Source of the DNA: Thiohalocapsa halophila | GTDB taxonomy: Bacteria; Pseudomonadota; Gammaproteobacteria; Chromatiales; Chromatiaceae | DNA length: 61,550 nt | Direction: 5' to 3' | NCBI RefSeq assembly: GCF_016583825.1 | Contig: NZ_NRRV01000030.1 | Location: 1-61,550 of the forward strand | In this document: piece by piece, positions 29,543 to 39,282 of the stretch | How positions within the stretch are numbered: position 1 is the first letter of the stretch | How the letters are laid out: each line of letters begins with the position of its first letter | Translations under genes and position numbers: made by a program | The notes under the pieces: model-generated | Told to the model about the DNA's origin: nothing | What the model saw: only the letters and a program-made list of their open reading frames with translations | Databases searched by the model: none

Positions 29543-31750
29543 TCACAGTTCGACGCTCTTCAGCGGCACACGACGAAGCCGCTGTCCGGTGGCGGCAAAA
29601 ACGGCGTTGAGCACCGCCGGTGCGGCCACGGCGATGGTGGGCTCGCCGATGCCGCCCCAGAAGCCGCCGGAGGGCATGACGATGACCTCCACGTCCGGCA
29701 TGTCGGCGATCTGCATCGACGGGTAGTCGTGGAAGTTGCTCTGCACGACGGCGCCGTTTTCGATGGTGCATTCGCCCTGGAACAGCGCTGAGAGGCCGTA
29801 GACGAAGGAGCCTTCCACCTGGGCCTCGATCTGCTGCGGGTTGACGGCATAGCCCGGGTCGGTGGCGGCGACGATGCGCTGCACCTTGACCTTGCCGTCG
29901 CTCACCGAGACCTCGGCGCAGGCGGCGACATAGCTGCCGAAGGTCTTGACCACCGCCAGGCCGCGATGCGCACCATTGGCTGCGGGCTTGCCCCAGCCGG
30001 CCTTCTCCGCGACCGTCTCCAGCACGGCCAGGCTCTTGGGATGCTCGGCCATGAGCTTGCGCCGGAATGCCAGCGGGTCCTTGCCCGCGGCATGGGCCAG
30101 CTCGTCGATGAAGCACTCGAGATAGATGGCGTTCTGATTGATGTTGACGCCGCGCCAGAAGCCCGGCGGCACCGGCGGGTTGCGCATGGCGTGCTCCACC
30201 AGCAGGTTCGCCACGCCGTAGCTGATGGCGTGGTCGCCGTCGGCATGGAAGCCTTGGAAGGTGACGGGGTCGGAGCCGTCCTCGGCCATCCACTCGGGCC
30301 GGACGGAGGCGAGAATGGATTGGCCGGAAATACGCACCTTCAGCGCCGTCAGGTCGCCGCTCTCATCGAGGCCGCCGACCAGCTTGCACTTGGTGATGGG
30401 GTGGTAATGGCCGTGCGCCATGTCCTCTTCGCGGGTCCACAGCAGCTTCACCGGGGTGTCCGGCAGCTGCTTGGCGATGAGCACGGCTTGCGTGACGAAG
30501 TCGTGGAAGGCGCCGCGCCGACCGAAGCCGCCGCCCAGGTGGATCTTGTGGACGTCGCACTGCTCGATGGGAAGCCCCGCCGCTTCGGCCGCGGCCTCTA
30601 GGGCGGCCATGCCGTCCTGGGTGGGACACCAGACCTCGCAGCGCTCCGGTGTCCACACCGCGGTGGCGTTCATGGTCTCCATGGTGGCGTGATTCTGGTA
30701 CGGGTAGGCGTAGACGGCCTCGATGGTCTTGGCCGCGCCTGCGAGCCCCTGCTCGGCATCGCCACTGGCGTTGCCCACGAACACCTGCTCGCCGGAGGTC
30801 AGGCCCTCGTCGAGCATCTCGTCGATGGCGGCGCTGCTGAGGTCCGCGTGCGGGCCCTTGTTCCAGGTGACGGGCAGGGCATCCAGCGCGGTCTTGGCCT
30901 GCCACCAGGTGTCGGCCACCACGGCGACGGCGTTGTCGCCGACGGCGAGGACGGCGCGCACGCCCGGCTTGTCGCGCACCTTCGAGTCGTCGAAGGAGTC
31001 GAGCTTGCCGGTGAAGACCGGGCAGGCCTTGACGGCGGCGTTGAGCATGCCCGGCAGCGTCAGGTCCGCGCCGAAGATCTGCTTGCCGTTCAGCTTGTCC
31101 AGGGTGTCCAGGCGTTTGACCGGCTTGCCGATGAGCTCCCAGTCCTCGGGGTCCTTGAGCTCCACGTGCTCCGGCGGCCAGAGCTTCGCGGCGGCCTTGG
31201 CGACCTGGCCGTAGGTGGTGGTGCGCCCCGAGGGGCCGTGGGTGACGACGCTGGCCTCGGCGCTGCACTCGGCCTTTGGCACGTCCCAGGCCTCGGCCGC
31301 GGCCTGGATGAGCATCTCCCGGGCCACGGCGCCACCCTTGCGCACATAGGCATGGCTGTCGCGAATGCCGCGGCTGCCGCCGGTGGAGAAGCTGCCCCAG
31401 ACCCGGTCGCGGCGCAGGTTCTCACCAGGCGTCGGATACTCGGTGGTCACCTTGGACCAGTCGCACTCCAGCTCTTCCGCCACCAGCTGCGCCAGGCCGG
31501 TGAGCGTGCCCTGGCCCATCTCCGAGCGTGCGATGCGGATGACCACGGTGTCGTCCGGCTGTATGACGACCCAGGCGTTGATTTCCGGGCCTTCGGGGTC
31601 CGCGGCCCAGTCTGTGCCGCCCGTGCCCTCGGCGGTGAGGGCGGTCCGGGGCAGGCCGGGCAGCGTCAGCCCCAGTGCGAAGCCGGCGCCGGCGGTAGTG
31701 CTGCGGATGATGAACTCCCGGCGCGACACTGCGATGCGTGCTTTGCTCAT
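29543..31750 (-). CDS. Xanthine-oxidase-family molybdenum hydroxylase, large subunit (IorB-like)
   Basis: 735 residues from the ATG at 31750. A twin-arginine signal ([20 protein letters not shown], Arg10-Arg11) points to export of the folded cofactor-loaded enzyme. Molybdopterin-binding segments include [14 protein letters not shown] and [13 protein letters not shown]. The C-terminal [10 protein letters not shown] contains the catalytic Glu of the family. The MeMGQG-like segment [14 protein letters not shown] is typical of isoquinoline 1-oxidoreductase/aldehyde oxidase beta subunits. It overlaps the 2Fe-2S subunit gene by ATGA. It hydroxylates an aldehyde or N-heterocycle with water and needs an external electron acceptor, often a cytochrome. 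Actual substrate unknown. Confidence 0.88.
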   Translation of the reverse strand: MSKARIAVSRREFIIRSTTAGAGFALGLTLPGLPRTALTAEGTGGTDWAADPEGPEINAWVVIQPDDTVVIRIARSEMGQGTLTGLAQLVAEELECDWSKVTTEYPTPGENLRRDRVWGSFSTGGSRGIRDSHAYVRKGGAVAREMLIQAAAEAWDVPKAECSAEASVVTHGPSGRTTTYGQVAKAAAKLWPPEHVELKDPEDWELIGKPVKRLDTLDKLNGKQIFGADLTLPGMLNAAVKACPVFTGKLDSFDDSKVRDKPGVRAVLAVGDNAVAVVADTWWQAKTALDALPVTWNKGPHADLSSAAIDEMLDEGLTSGEQVFVGNASGDAEQGLAGAAKTIEAVYAYPYQNHATMETMNATAVWTPERCEVWCPTQDGMAALEAAAEAAGLPIEQCDVHKIHLGGGFGRRGAFHDFVTQAVLIAKQLPDTPVKLLWTREEDMAHGHYHPITKCKLVGGLDESGDLTALKVRISGQSILASVRPEWMAEDGSDPVTFQGFHADGDHAISYGVANLLVEHAMRNPPVPPGFWRGVNINQNAIYLECFIDELAHAAGKDPLAFRRKLMAEHPKSLAVLETVAEKAGWGKPAANGAHRGLAVVKTFGSYVAACAEVSVSDGKVKVQRIVAATDPGYAVNPQQIEAQVEGSFVYGLSALFQGECTIENGAVVQSNFHDYPSMQIADMPDVEVIVMPSGGFWGGIGEPTIAVAAPAVLNAVFAATGQRLRRVPLKSVEL

Positions 31751-32217
31751 GACGCACCCCCGTTCTTTTTGATCTCGGCGGCGAGGTGGATGCCGCGGCG
31801 CACGCGGTTGAAGGTGCCGCAGCGGCAAATGTTGGTCACCGCGGCGTCGATGTCGGTGTCCGCCGGCTCGGCGTTTTCGGTCAGCAGTGCCGCCGCTGCC
31901 ATGATCATGCCCGGCTGGCAGTAGCCGCACTGGGGCACGTCCAGCTCCGCCCAGGCCTGTTGCACGGGGTGGTCGTTGTTCGCCGACAGCCCCTCGATGG
32001 TGAGGATCTCCTGGCCCTCGGCGAGCTCGGAGACCGGCAGGGTGCAGGAGCGCACCGCCGCGCCGTCGACATGGACCGTGCAGGAGCCGCAGATGCCGAT
32101 GCCGCAGCTGTATTTGGTGCCGGTGAGGCCGAGCTGCTCCCGCACGACCCAGAGGAGCGGCGTGGACGCGTCGACATCGACGTCGACGCGCTCGCCGTTG
32201 ATCTTCAGTGTTGCCAT
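31747..32217 (-). CDS. Molybdenum hydroxylase 2Fe-2S subunit (IorA-like)
   Basis: 156 residues. A plant-type ferredoxin domain has Cys38, Cys43, Cys46 and Cys58 ([16 protein letters not shown]). A helical domain follows with CGYCQPGM and [10 protein letters not shown], binding a second 2Fe-2S cluster. It transfers electrons from the molybdenum site of the next gene's product; no FAD subunit is present, so this is the two-subunit IorAB layout. It has no export signal of its own and presumably hitchhikes with the Tat-signalled partner. It starts 121 bases after a terminator, so it has its own promoter. Confidence 0.92.
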   Translation of the reverse strand: MATLKINGERVDVDVDASTPLLWVVREQLGLTGTKYSCGIGICGSCTVHVDGAAVRSCTLPVSELAEGQEILTIEGLSANNDHPVQQAWAELDVPQCGYCQPGMIMAAAALLTENAEPADTDIDAAVTNICRCGTFNRVRRGIHLAAEIKKNGGAS

Positions 32218-32338
32218 TGACGGACCTCGTTGCGAGGGTCGAGTTAGGTGATTCAGTGGCTCGCGAGCCAGGCGTATCGGGACGGCAGGATAGACCCTTC
32301 CTTGCTCTAATGCATGAGCGCCGGCACCGGTCAGGCAC

Positions 32339-32371
32339 AAAAAAGCCCCGGTGCGCAGTGCGCGCCGGGGC
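32339..32371 (-). terminator. Rho-independent terminator
   Basis: Read on the minus strand, GCCCCGG and CCGGGGC pair around a 13-base loop and are followed by six T. It terminates the fbpA transcript before the hydroxylase genes. Confidence 0.8.
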
Positions 32372-32390
32372 CGGCCCCACGAGCGGCCAA

Positions 32391-32427
32391 CACCCAAGGG
32401 CGCCGGCTCGCCCGGCGCCCTTGGGTG
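32391..32427 (-). terminator. Perfect 16-bp stem directly after fbpA
   Basis: CACCCAAGGGCGCCGG pairs exactly with CCGGCGCCCTTGGGTG across a five-base loop, four bases beyond the fbpA stop codon. It lacks a T-run of its own. It may protect the mRNA 3' end or act together with the terminator at 32339-32371. Confidence 0.65.
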
Positions 32428-32431
32428 TGGC

Positions 32432-33454
32432 TTACTCGAAGCCCACGCGGTCGTAGATCCGCTGGGCCTCGGCCTGATTCTCGCCGAGGATGTTCAGGTT
32501 GATGGTGTCCTCCTTGAAGGTGCCGAGCTGGGCGACGCTGTCCGACAGTGGTGTGCCGGGGACGGCGGGGTATTCGTCATTACCGGCGGAGAAGTACTCC
32601 TGGGCCTGCTCGCTGCTGAGGTACTCCAGGAACTTCACGGCGTTCTCGCGGTTCGGCGCGTGCTTGGCGACGCCGGCGCCGGAGATGTTCACATGGGCGC
32701 CGAAGCTCTCCTGGTTCGGAAAGACCCAGCCGATCCCTTCAAGCGCCTCTTCGTCCAGGCCCGGATCGCCCTTGCGCAGCGCGCGGGCGAAGTAGTAGGT
32801 ATTCGCCAGCACGACGCCGCACTCGCCGGACGCGATGGCCTTGAGCTGGTCGGTATCGCCGCCCTCGGGGTCGCGCGCGCGGTTGTTCCAGACGCCCTCG
32901 GCCCATTTTTCGGCTTCTTCCTTGCCGAGGTGCTCGATCAGCGCCGCCATCAGCGACAGCATGTAGATGTTGCTGGAGCTGCGGGTGCAGACCATGCCCT
33001 CGAGCTTGGGGTCGGCGAGGTCCTGGTAGGTCTGGATGTCCTGCGGGTCCACGCGGTCCTTGTCGTAGAAGATGATGCGCGCGCGCTTGGAGAAGCCCCA
33101 CCAGTGGCCGTCCGGGTGGTGCAGCCACTCGGGGATGCGCGACTCCAGGACTTCGGATTCCACCGGCTGGAACAAGCCGGCTTGGTCGGCGCGCCAGAGG
33201 CGGCCGGCGTCGACAGTGATCAGAATGTCGGCCGGGCTGTTGCGGCCCTCGGCCTTCATGCGCTCGATGAGCTCGTCGCCCTTGCCTTCGATGCGGTTGA
33301 TCTCGATGCCGGTCTGCTCTTCGAAGTTGGTGTACAGGCGCTCGTCCGTGTCGTAGTGCCGGGACGAATACAGGTTCAGCTCGCCCTCGGCCTGGGCGGT
33401 GCCGGCGACGAGGCACAGCAGGGTCGCTGCGCCGATGCAGGTCTTGTTCAGCAT
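32432..33454 (-). CDS. fbpA: Periplasmic ferric-iron-binding protein of an ABC transporter (FbpA type)
   Basis: 340 residues from the ATG at 33454, with GAGGAGA upstream. The signal peptide spans residues about 1-22. The mature protein begins [20 protein letters not shown], the standard FbpA/IdiA opening with its metal-binding His/Tyr. [10 protein letters not shown] carries the double Tyr that coordinates Fe3+. Length and the PAVPG ending fit the family. It is the expected partner of the permease at 25424-27172, although separated by 5 kb and divergent. A GCGAA/TTCGC palindrome about 55 bases upstream may be an iron-responsive operator. Confidence 0.92.
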   Translation of the reverse strand: MLNKTCIGAATLLCLVAGTAQAEGELNLYSSRHYDTDERLYTNFEEQTGIEINRIEGKGDELIERMKAEGRNSPADILITVDAGRLWRADQAGLFQPVESEVLESRIPEWLHHPDGHWWGFSKRARIIFYDKDRVDPQDIQTYQDLADPKLEGMVCTRSSSNIYMLSLMAALIEHLGKEEAEKWAEGVWNNRARDPEGGDTDQLKAIASGECGVVLANTYYFARALRKGDPGLDEEALEGIGWVFPNQESFGAHVNISGAGVAKHAPNRENAVKFLEYLSSEQAQEYFSAGNDEYPAVPGTPLSDSVAQLGTFKEDTINLNILGENQAEAQRIYDRVGFE

Positions 33455-33507
33455 CTGGTCTCCTCGGTGATGGGTTGCGAAGATCAAGCCGCTAGCGTAT
33501 CAGTATC

Positions 33508-33520
33508 GCGAATTGTTCGC
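33508..33520. promoter_or_regulatory. Palindrome upstream of fbpA, possible Fur-type site
   Basis: GCGAATTGTTCGC lies in an unusually A/T-rich stretch 54-66 bases upstream of the fbpA start. Spacing and the AATNATT-like core loosely resemble a Fur 7-1-7 site, but several consensus bases differ. The assignment rests on position before an iron gene. Confidence 0.35.
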
Positions 33521-33704
33521 ATTAATTTTTGCGTTCGTCAGTCTAAGCGAGATCGGCACCAATATCGGCGCCCGAGCGGGGCGGTCGTTGCGGCGCGTGC
33601 CGGGAGGCGGGCCCTGCCCCGGCGGTTGCGCCTGCTCCTCGCTGCGCGCCAGGGCCGGCGTAGGGCGGTCAACAATGGCCCGCCGCCTGAGCGGCCGGGG
33701 GCCC

Positions 33705-34784
33705 TCAGCAAGGATGGGCCTGCGCCTCGGGCTGCTGAGCCGGGACAGCCTCCTTGCCGCAGGCTGCCGAGCGGCACTGTTGCACCTCCACGGTGAGGTG
33801 ATCCAGACCCGGGATAGGCCCGATGAGTGCCTTGTAGTGCTCCACGGGCTTCGGGTCGTGGGTGACCAGAGACAGGATGCAGGCATGGCTCGCCGAGCCG
33901 ATCCGCCACAGGTGAAGATCGCTTACCGCCACGTCGTCCTCGGCCTCTAGAGTGCGGCGAATCTTGGCAGCGGTGTCGCTGCGGTCCTCGACATCGAGGA
34001 GGGTCGAGCCACTGTCGCGGGCGAGCCCCCAAGCCCAACGGGCGATGAGCAGGCCGCCGGCGATGCCCATGAGCGGGTCGAGAAAGCCCCAGCCGAACAG
34101 CAGGCCGGCGTTGAGGGCGGCGATGGCGAGCAGGGATGTCAGTGCATCGGCGATGACATGCAGGTAGGCCGCGCGCAGATTGTGATCCGCGTGGCCGTGG
34201 GGTGCCGGGGGGTGTGCCGGGGGAGCTGCCGAAGGGTGTGCCGAGGCGGGCGCCGAGCTATGCGCGCCAGCGGCGTGCCCATGCGCGTCGGTGGTGTGGT
34301 GTGCATGCCCGTGGTGATGGTGGTGATGGGCACCTCCCAGCAGCCAGGCGCTCACGAGGTTCACCACCAGGCCCAGTGCGGCGACGACAATGGCTTCGCC
34401 ATAGTGAATCTGCACCGGATTCAGTAGGCGCACGCCGGATTCCAGCAGCAGCCATAGGGCGCCGGCGCCCAGCAGCAGCGCACTGGTGTAGCCGGCCAGC
34501 GGGGAGACCTTGCCGGTGCCGAAGCTGAAGCGACTGTCTTGCGCGTGCCGGCGGGCGAAGCGGTAAGCAAAGACGCTCAAGCCTAAGGCGGCCGCGTGGC
34601 TCCCCATATGCCAGCCGTCCGCCAGCAGCGCCATGGAGCCCGTCAGCCAGCCCGCTGCCAGCTCCACCACCATGGTCGCCAGGGTCAGATAGACGACCCA
34701 GCGCGTACGCTGCTCGGCGGCGTGCTCGGCGCTGGTGGTGAAGTCGTGGCTGTGCTGCCATGCGGCGATGTCGTGCGTGTGCAT
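33705..34784 (-). CDS. dmeF: Cation diffusion facilitator, DmeF-type Co/Ni/Zn efflux
   Basis: 359 residues. The N-terminal region is His-containing (MHTHDIAAWQHSHDF). Six hydrophobic helices are present, with metal sites in LADGWHMGSHAAAL (helix 2) and HVIADALTSLLAI (helix 5). A very His-rich cytoplasmic loop of about 55 residues lies between helices 4 and 5 (GGAHHHHHHGHAHH and later PHGHADHN). The FSFGTGKVSPLAGY segment is characteristic of DmeF. The C-terminal cytoplasmic domain (VSDLHLWRIG) is complete. It exports divalent cations by proton exchange. No regulator gene is adjacent. Confidence 0.88.
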   Translation of the reverse strand: MHTHDIAAWQHSHDFTTSAEHAAEQRTRWVVYLTLATMVVELAAGWLTGSMALLADGWHMGSHAAALGLSVFAYRFARRHAQDSRFSFGTGKVSPLAGYTSALLLGAGALWLLLESGVRLLNPVQIHYGEAIVVAALGLVVNLVSAWLLGGAHHHHHHGHAHHTTDAHGHAAGAHSSAPASAHPSAAPPAHPPAPHGHADHNLRAAYLHVIADALTSLLAIAALNAGLLFGWGFLDPLMGIAGGLLIARWAWGLARDSGSTLLDVEDRSDTAAKIRRTLEAEDDVAVSDLHLWRIGSASHACILSLVTHDPKPVEHYKALIGPIPGLDHLTVEVQQCRSAACGKEAVPAQQPEAQAHPC

Positions 34785-34847
34785 CGGAACCCCCGTTTAC
34801 TCGCAACACCATGCCCGCCAGCCTATAAGGCCGCGGCGAGCAGTGCA

Positions 34848-36086
34848 CTAGTTGGCGGTGGCTGGCTGGGGAACGATCCGCAACAGCGCACCATTGGCGG
34901 CGTCGGTGAGCACATAGAGCTCGCCGTCGGGACCCATGCGCAAATCCCGCACGCGCTCGCCGATGGGGAGCTTGCGCTCATCCACGATCTTGCCGTTCTC
35001 CAGATCGAGCCAGCGGATCTCTCTGAACTTGAGCGCGCCGGAGAAGAGGTCACCCTGCCAGTCCGGGAAACGCTCGCCGGTGTAGACGGTGAGCCCGCTC
35101 GGCGCCTTGGAGGGCGTCCAGACTACCAAGGGGTCGGTCACGTCCGGACGCTGGGCGACATCGGAGATCGGCGGGCCCCAGTATTCGTTGCTATAGGTGA
35201 CCTCGGGCCAGCCGTAGTTATTGCCGGCTTGGATCAGGTTCAATTCGTCGCCGCCGCGGGAGCCGTGCTCGTTGGCGTAGACCCGGCCGGAGTCCGGATG
35301 GCGCACGATGCCCTGGATGTTGCGGTGGCCGTAGCTGTAGAGCTCGGGCTTGGCGTCCGGGTCGTCGACGAAGGGGTGGTCCGGCGCTGCCTTGCCCGTG
35401 TCGGTGAGCCGCACCAGCGAGCCGAAGTGGGTGCCCTTGTTCTGCGCCTGTTTGCGGATGTTGTCGCCGGCGAAGGACACCGGGGGATTGCCGCCGTCAC
35501 CGATACTCATCAACAGCGTGCCGTCCGGCAGCCAGACCAGGCGGGAGCCGAAGTGCTGGCCGCCGGATTTCCAGTCGGCATTGTGGAAGATCACCGCCGT
35601 GTCCGTGAGCCGGGTCTTGTCGGCATTCAATCGGCCGCGGCCGAGGGCGGTGCGGTTGCGCTCTTCATCGCCTTGAGCAAAGGTGAAGTACACGAGCCGG
35701 TTCTGCGCGAAGTCCGGGTGCAGGGACACATCCAGCAGCCCGCCCTGGCCGCAGCTGCCGCAGATGGCGGGCAGGCCGCCGATGGGCTGCGGTACCAGGG
35801 TGCCGTCGGCGGCCAGCAGCCGCAGGCGCCCGGGGCGCTCGGTGATGAGTGCATCGCCGTCGGGCAGCCAAGCGATGGCCCAGGGGTGCTCCAAGCCGCG
35901 GACGACTTCCTCGGCGCGCCAACCGCTGGCCTCCGGCACGTCCTTGCCGCTCGGCTCGATGGAGCCGACGGGCGCCGAGCAGCCCAAAAGTAGGGTAGCG
36001 ACGGTGGCCGCGACGACGGTGGATAGGGCGCGCGGTCGGCTCTTGGCGCCGCCCATGGCCGGCTGGTGTTCTCGGTGGTGGTGCAT
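34848..36086 (-). CDS. PQQ-dependent aldose/sorbosone-type dehydrogenase, lipoprotein
   Basis: 412 residues from the ATG at 36086, preceded by AGGAGA; the frame is open further upstream. A lipobox LLLGC gives Cys36 as the lipid anchor. The rest is a six-bladed propeller of the soluble glucose dehydrogenase/YliI family. Recognisable parts are GLEHPWAIAWLPDGDALITE, QGGLLDVSLHPDF, QHFGSRLVWLPDGTLLMSIGDGG (split by a Gly-rich turn) and YSYGHRNIQGI. The catalytic His is likely in QHFGS. It oxidises sugars at the envelope using PQQ; whether this bacterium makes PQQ cannot be seen here. Confidence 0.88.
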   Translation of the reverse strand: MHHHREHQPAMGGAKSRPRALSTVVAATVATLLLGCSAPVGSIEPSGKDVPEASGWRAEEVVRGLEHPWAIAWLPDGDALITERPGRLRLLAADGTLVPQPIGGLPAICGSCGQGGLLDVSLHPDFAQNRLVYFTFAQGDEERNRTALGRGRLNADKTRLTDTAVIFHNADWKSGGQHFGSRLVWLPDGTLLMSIGDGGNPPVSFAGDNIRKQAQNKGTHFGSLVRLTDTGKAAPDHPFVDDPDAKPELYSYGHRNIQGIVRHPDSGRVYANEHGSRGGDELNLIQAGNNYGWPEVTYSNEYWGPPISDVAQRPDVTDPLVVWTPSKAPSGLTVYTGERFPDWQGDLFSGALKFREIRWLDLENGKIVDERKLPIGERVRDLRMGPDGELYVLTDAANGALLRIVPQPATAN

Positions 36087-36291
36087 GGCCGCCGTCTCCT
36101 GAGGGGTTGGCTCGCTGGTGTGCATGGGTAGCGGGATCGGCTCGCGGGCGGGCGAGACGGGCGGGAAAGACGGGATGGGGCTGACATCCAGCGCGCTGGT
36201 GCCGGCCTTGGCACCCCGAGACCGCCCCAAGGCTGCCTCGCCGTGCGAGCATTAGCATCGGTCCTTCGCCCGTCTTAGGCAACGCCAGCCG

Positions 36292-37923
36292 ATGCAGTTT
36301 CTCGCCGACCTGCTGAGCGCACTGCTCAACGCCACCATCATCGCCGTGGCCGTCGTGATCTTGGTTATGGCCGCGCAGGAGGCGGAGCAAGGCAGGTCGC
36401 CGGGCGATGTCCAGGGACCGCTGACACCAGCCGTGGTGGTGGCCGCCGGCGAGACCCCAAAGCGCGTCATCGTGCATCTGCTCGAATGGCGCTGGGACGA
36501 TGTCGCCGCGGAATGCGAGGCCGTGCTCGGGCCTGCAGGCTTTGCCGCCGTGCAGGTGTCACCCCCCAATGAGCACCGCGTCGTGGCAGGTGGGCCTTGG
36601 TGGCAGCGCTACGAGCCGGTCAGCTACGCGCTGCAAAGCCGCAGCGGCGGCGCCGAGGCCTTCGCCGACATGGTGCGGCGCTGCGCAGCGGCGGGTGTAG
36701 CGGTCTATGCCGACGCCGTGGTCAATCATATGACCGGCCCGCCCTTGGCGGATGACCCGAGCTGGGGCGTCGGCAGCGCCGGCAGCCGCTACGACTACTA
36801 CGACTATCCCGACACGTTGCCCGGGGACTTCCACACACCGCGCTGCGCGCTGGACAGACGCTACGACGACCGCTTTGCCCTTCAGCAATGCAACGTGGGC
36901 GGCCGCGCGGACCTCGACACGGACGCGGACCGCCTCCAGAACCGCGTCGGGGACTATCTCAACGGCCTGCTGGATCTCGGCGTCGCAGGGCTGCGCATCG
37001 ATGCCGCTCGGCACATGGCCCCGGCGGATATTGCCGGCATCCTGGCGCGGGTGCGGGGCCTGCCTTTCGTCTACCAGGCCTTCGCGGATGCGCCGGGCGC
37101 CGCTGTGCGCGTGCAGGCGTATCTCGGCAATGGCGCGGTCACGGAGCTGGACTACGGGCGTCGGCTCGCAGCGGCCTTCCGCGGCGACAGTATCGCCGAG
37201 CTGCGCAGTCTGCGGCGCGAAGGCGGTGCCGACGATTTGGTGCCGAGTCGGCGTGCTGTGGTGTTCGTCGACAGCCACGAGACTCGCGTGGAATCGGCCG
37301 CCGGCGAGCACACCGCATTTTTGGGGCCGGCCGACGGCGCCCGCTACCATCTGGCCCACGTCTTCATGCTTGCCTGGCCCTATGGCACGCCGCGCCTCCT
37401 GTCGGGCTTCGCCGCCACCGACCCCGATGCTGGGCCACCGAGCGGCGACGCCGGCACGACGCTGCCGGTGCACGGCCCGGACGGGCTGGGCTGCGGCGAG
37501 GCGTGGCTCTGCGAGCACCGCCACCCGGCCGTGCTCGGCATGGTCGGCTTCGGCAGCGCCGCCGCCGGCGCCGATGTCGCCCACTGGTGGGACGACGGCG
37601 GCGGGCGCATCGCCTTCGCCCGCGACGGGCGCGGCTTCGTCGTCATCAACAACACGGACGCAGCGATGCGCCAGCGGCTGCGCACCGGGCTGGCGGCGGG
37701 GCGCTACTGCAACGCGGTTGCGGGTCGGCTGTTGGACGGGGCCTGCGTCGGGCTTGCGGCGCAGGCCGATGCGGCTGCTGGTGCGACAGCGGAAGGCGCG
37801 CAGCCCGATACGCAGGCGATGCTCCAGATCGCCGTGGACGAGGACGGGCGCGCAACCTTCGCGGTGCCGCCGCGCTCGGCCGTGGCCATCCATGTCGGGA
37901 TGGCCACGGCCGCGGGGCCGTAA
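36292..37923 (+). CDS. Membrane-anchored alpha-amylase-like protein lacking catalytic acids
   Basis: 543 residues. An N-terminal hydrophobic anchor spans about residues 11-28. The GH13 barrel resembles animal-type alpha-amylases: VHLLEWRWDDVAAECE, GFAAVQVSPPNEH, YADAVVNHMTG, GVAGLRIDAARHM. The nucleophile Asp237 is present. In the segment equivalent to FQEVID the general acid is replaced by Ala263 (VYQAFADAPG). In FVDNHD the third acid is replaced by Glu330 (FVDSHETR). A C-terminal beta domain follows, with Cys residues. Glycosidase activity is therefore unlikely; it may bind glucans instead. It stands alone between divergent and convergent neighbours. Confidence 0.85.
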   Translation: MQFLADLLSALLNATIIAVAVVILVMAAQEAEQGRSPGDVQGPLTPAVVVAAGETPKRVIVHLLEWRWDDVAAECEAVLGPAGFAAVQVSPPNEHRVVAGGPWWQRYEPVSYALQSRSGGAEAFADMVRRCAAAGVAVYADAVVNHMTGPPLADDPSWGVGSAGSRYDYYDYPDTLPGDFHTPRCALDRRYDDRFALQQCNVGGRADLDTDADRLQNRVGDYLNGLLDLGVAGLRIDAARHMAPADIAGILARVRGLPFVYQAFADAPGAAVRVQAYLGNGAVTELDYGRRLAAAFRGDSIAELRSLRREGGADDLVPSRRAVVFVDSHETRVESAAGEHTAFLGPADGARYHLAHVFMLAWPYGTPRLLSGFAATDPDAGPPSGDAGTTLPVHGPDGLGCGEAWLCEHRHPAVLGMVGFGSAAAGADVAHWWDDGGGRIAFARDGRGFVVINNTDAAMRQRLRTGLAAGRYCNAVAGRLLDGACVGLAAQADAAAGATAEGAQPDTQAMLQIAVDEDGRATFAVPPRSAVAIHVGMATAAGP

Positions 37924-38028
37924 CGGGGCCGGCGGGGCTTTGCGTCAGAGCAACGCAACACCCAGACCCCGCAACGGGACCACGACGTGCAGGAAAACGG
38001 GAATGCCCTCAGCGAGCTGGGCCAACGC

Positions 38029-39282
38029 CTAGACCGTCAGCGCAACCTGCATCACGTCGATGCGCTCGTCGCGGAAGCCCGCCTCGCAGTAGCTGAGGTA
38101 GTAGCGCCACATGCGGATGAAGCGCTCGTCGTAGCCCAGCGCCCGCACCGCCGGCAGCTGGGCCTCGAAGCGCTCCCGCCAAGCCGCCAGCGTACGGGCA
38201 TAGTCCAGGCCGTGGAAGCTGCGCTCCACCACCCGCAGCCCCGCATCCGCCGCCGCGGCATCGAAGCGGCCCACCGTCGGCAGCATGCCGCCGGGGAAGA
38301 TGTAGTGCTGGATGAAATCCGGGCTCGCCTTGTAGCCGTCGAACTCGCTGTCGGCGATGGTGATGACCTGCAGCGCGGCGCGCCCGCCCGGTGTCAGGCA
38401 ACGCTTGAGCATGGCCATGTAGGCCGGCCAGTATGCCTCGCCGACGGCCTCGAACATCTCGATGGAGACGATGTGGTCGAAGCGCTCGGTCACATCGCGG
38501 TAATCCTGTAGCCGGAAGGCCATGCGGTCCGGATCGGGCGTCTTGGCCGCTGCCGCCTCGGCCCAGGCGAGCTGCTCCCGTGACAGGGTGATGCCGGTGA
38601 CCTCGAGCCCGGCCGCCGCCGCCTGGCGCGCGAAGCCGCCCCAGCCGCAGCCCACCTCCAGCACTCGCTGGCCGGGCTCGGCGTCCAGCAGCGCCAGCAG
38701 GCGTTGGTATTTACAAGTCTGGACTTGGGCCAGGGCGGCCTCGGGCGTGTCCGCGTCGTGCTCGAACACCGCCGCGGAGTAGGTCATGCTCTCGTCCAGC
38801 CAGAGCCGGTAGAAGTCGTTGCCCAGGTCGTAGTGCGCTTCGATGTTGCGCTTGCTGCCGGCCTTGGTGTTGGCGCGGCGGCGATGGTGCAGCAGGGAGC
38901 CGATGCGGTTCAGCCAGCTGCCCTCGAACACCTCCACCAGCGCGTGCTGGTTGGCGGCGAAGCAGTGCAGCAGGGCGGTGACGTCCGGGCTGTCCCAGTC
39001 GCCGGCCATGTAGGCCTCGCCGAGCCCCACATGGCCGCGGGTGGCGATGCGCCGCGCGAAGGTTAGCGGGCGCACCAGGCGGATCTCGCCGCTCGGGCCC
39101 GCCTCGCTGCCGTGCATCTCGTGGCAGTGCTCACCGACGCGGATGCGCAGATGCCCGCGCAGGATGCGGTCGAAGAGGTGGCGGAAGGGCTTCAGCGCCA
39201 CCCGGGTGGCGATGCGGCCGGCACTGCTGCGGGGCAGGGCGGCTTCGGCGTGTCCGGTGTCTGAGCCAAGGTGGTCGGACAT
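38029..39282 (-). CDS. Cyclopropane-fatty-acid synthase family methyltransferase
   Basis: 417 residues from the ATG at 39282 with an excellent AGGAGGTGA ribosome site. An N-terminal helical domain is followed by NIEAHYDLGNDFYRLWLDE, the family hallmark. The AdoMet site is VLEVGCGWGGFA, and the acid/bicarbonate-site region is IVSIEMFEAVGE. DFIQHYIFPGGMLPT and MWRYYLSYCEAGFR complete the family pattern. It transfers a methyl(ene) group from AdoMet to unsaturated acyl chains of membrane lipids. Third gene of an operon with DUF1365 and an FAD oxidoreductase. The same trio occurs widely and makes modified fatty acids other than simple cyclopropanes in some bacteria. Confidence 0.9.
   Translation of the reverse strand: MSDHLGSDTGHAEAALPRSSAGRIATRVALKPFRHLFDRILRGHLRIRVGEHCHEMHGSEAGPSGEIRLVRPLTFARRIATRGHVGLGEAYMAGDWDSPDVTALLHCFAANQHALVEVFEGSWLNRIGSLLHHRRRANTKAGSKRNIEAHYDLGNDFYRLWLDESMTYSAAVFEHDADTPEAALAQVQTCKYQRLLALLDAEPGQRVLEVGCGWGGFARQAAAAGLEVTGITLSREQLAWAEAAAAKTPDPDRMAFRLQDYRDVTERFDHIVSIEMFEAVGEAYWPAYMAMLKRCLTPGGRAALQVITIADSEFDGYKASPDFIQHYIFPGGMLPTVGRFDAAAADAGLRVVERSFHGLDYARTLAAWRERFEAQLPAVRALGYDERFIRMWRYYLSYCEAGFRDERIDVMQVALTV

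Noticed and set aside
32351..33796. A 481-codon plus-strand frame opposite fbpA
   Set aside because: It is an antisense shadow that runs straight through two terminator hairpins.
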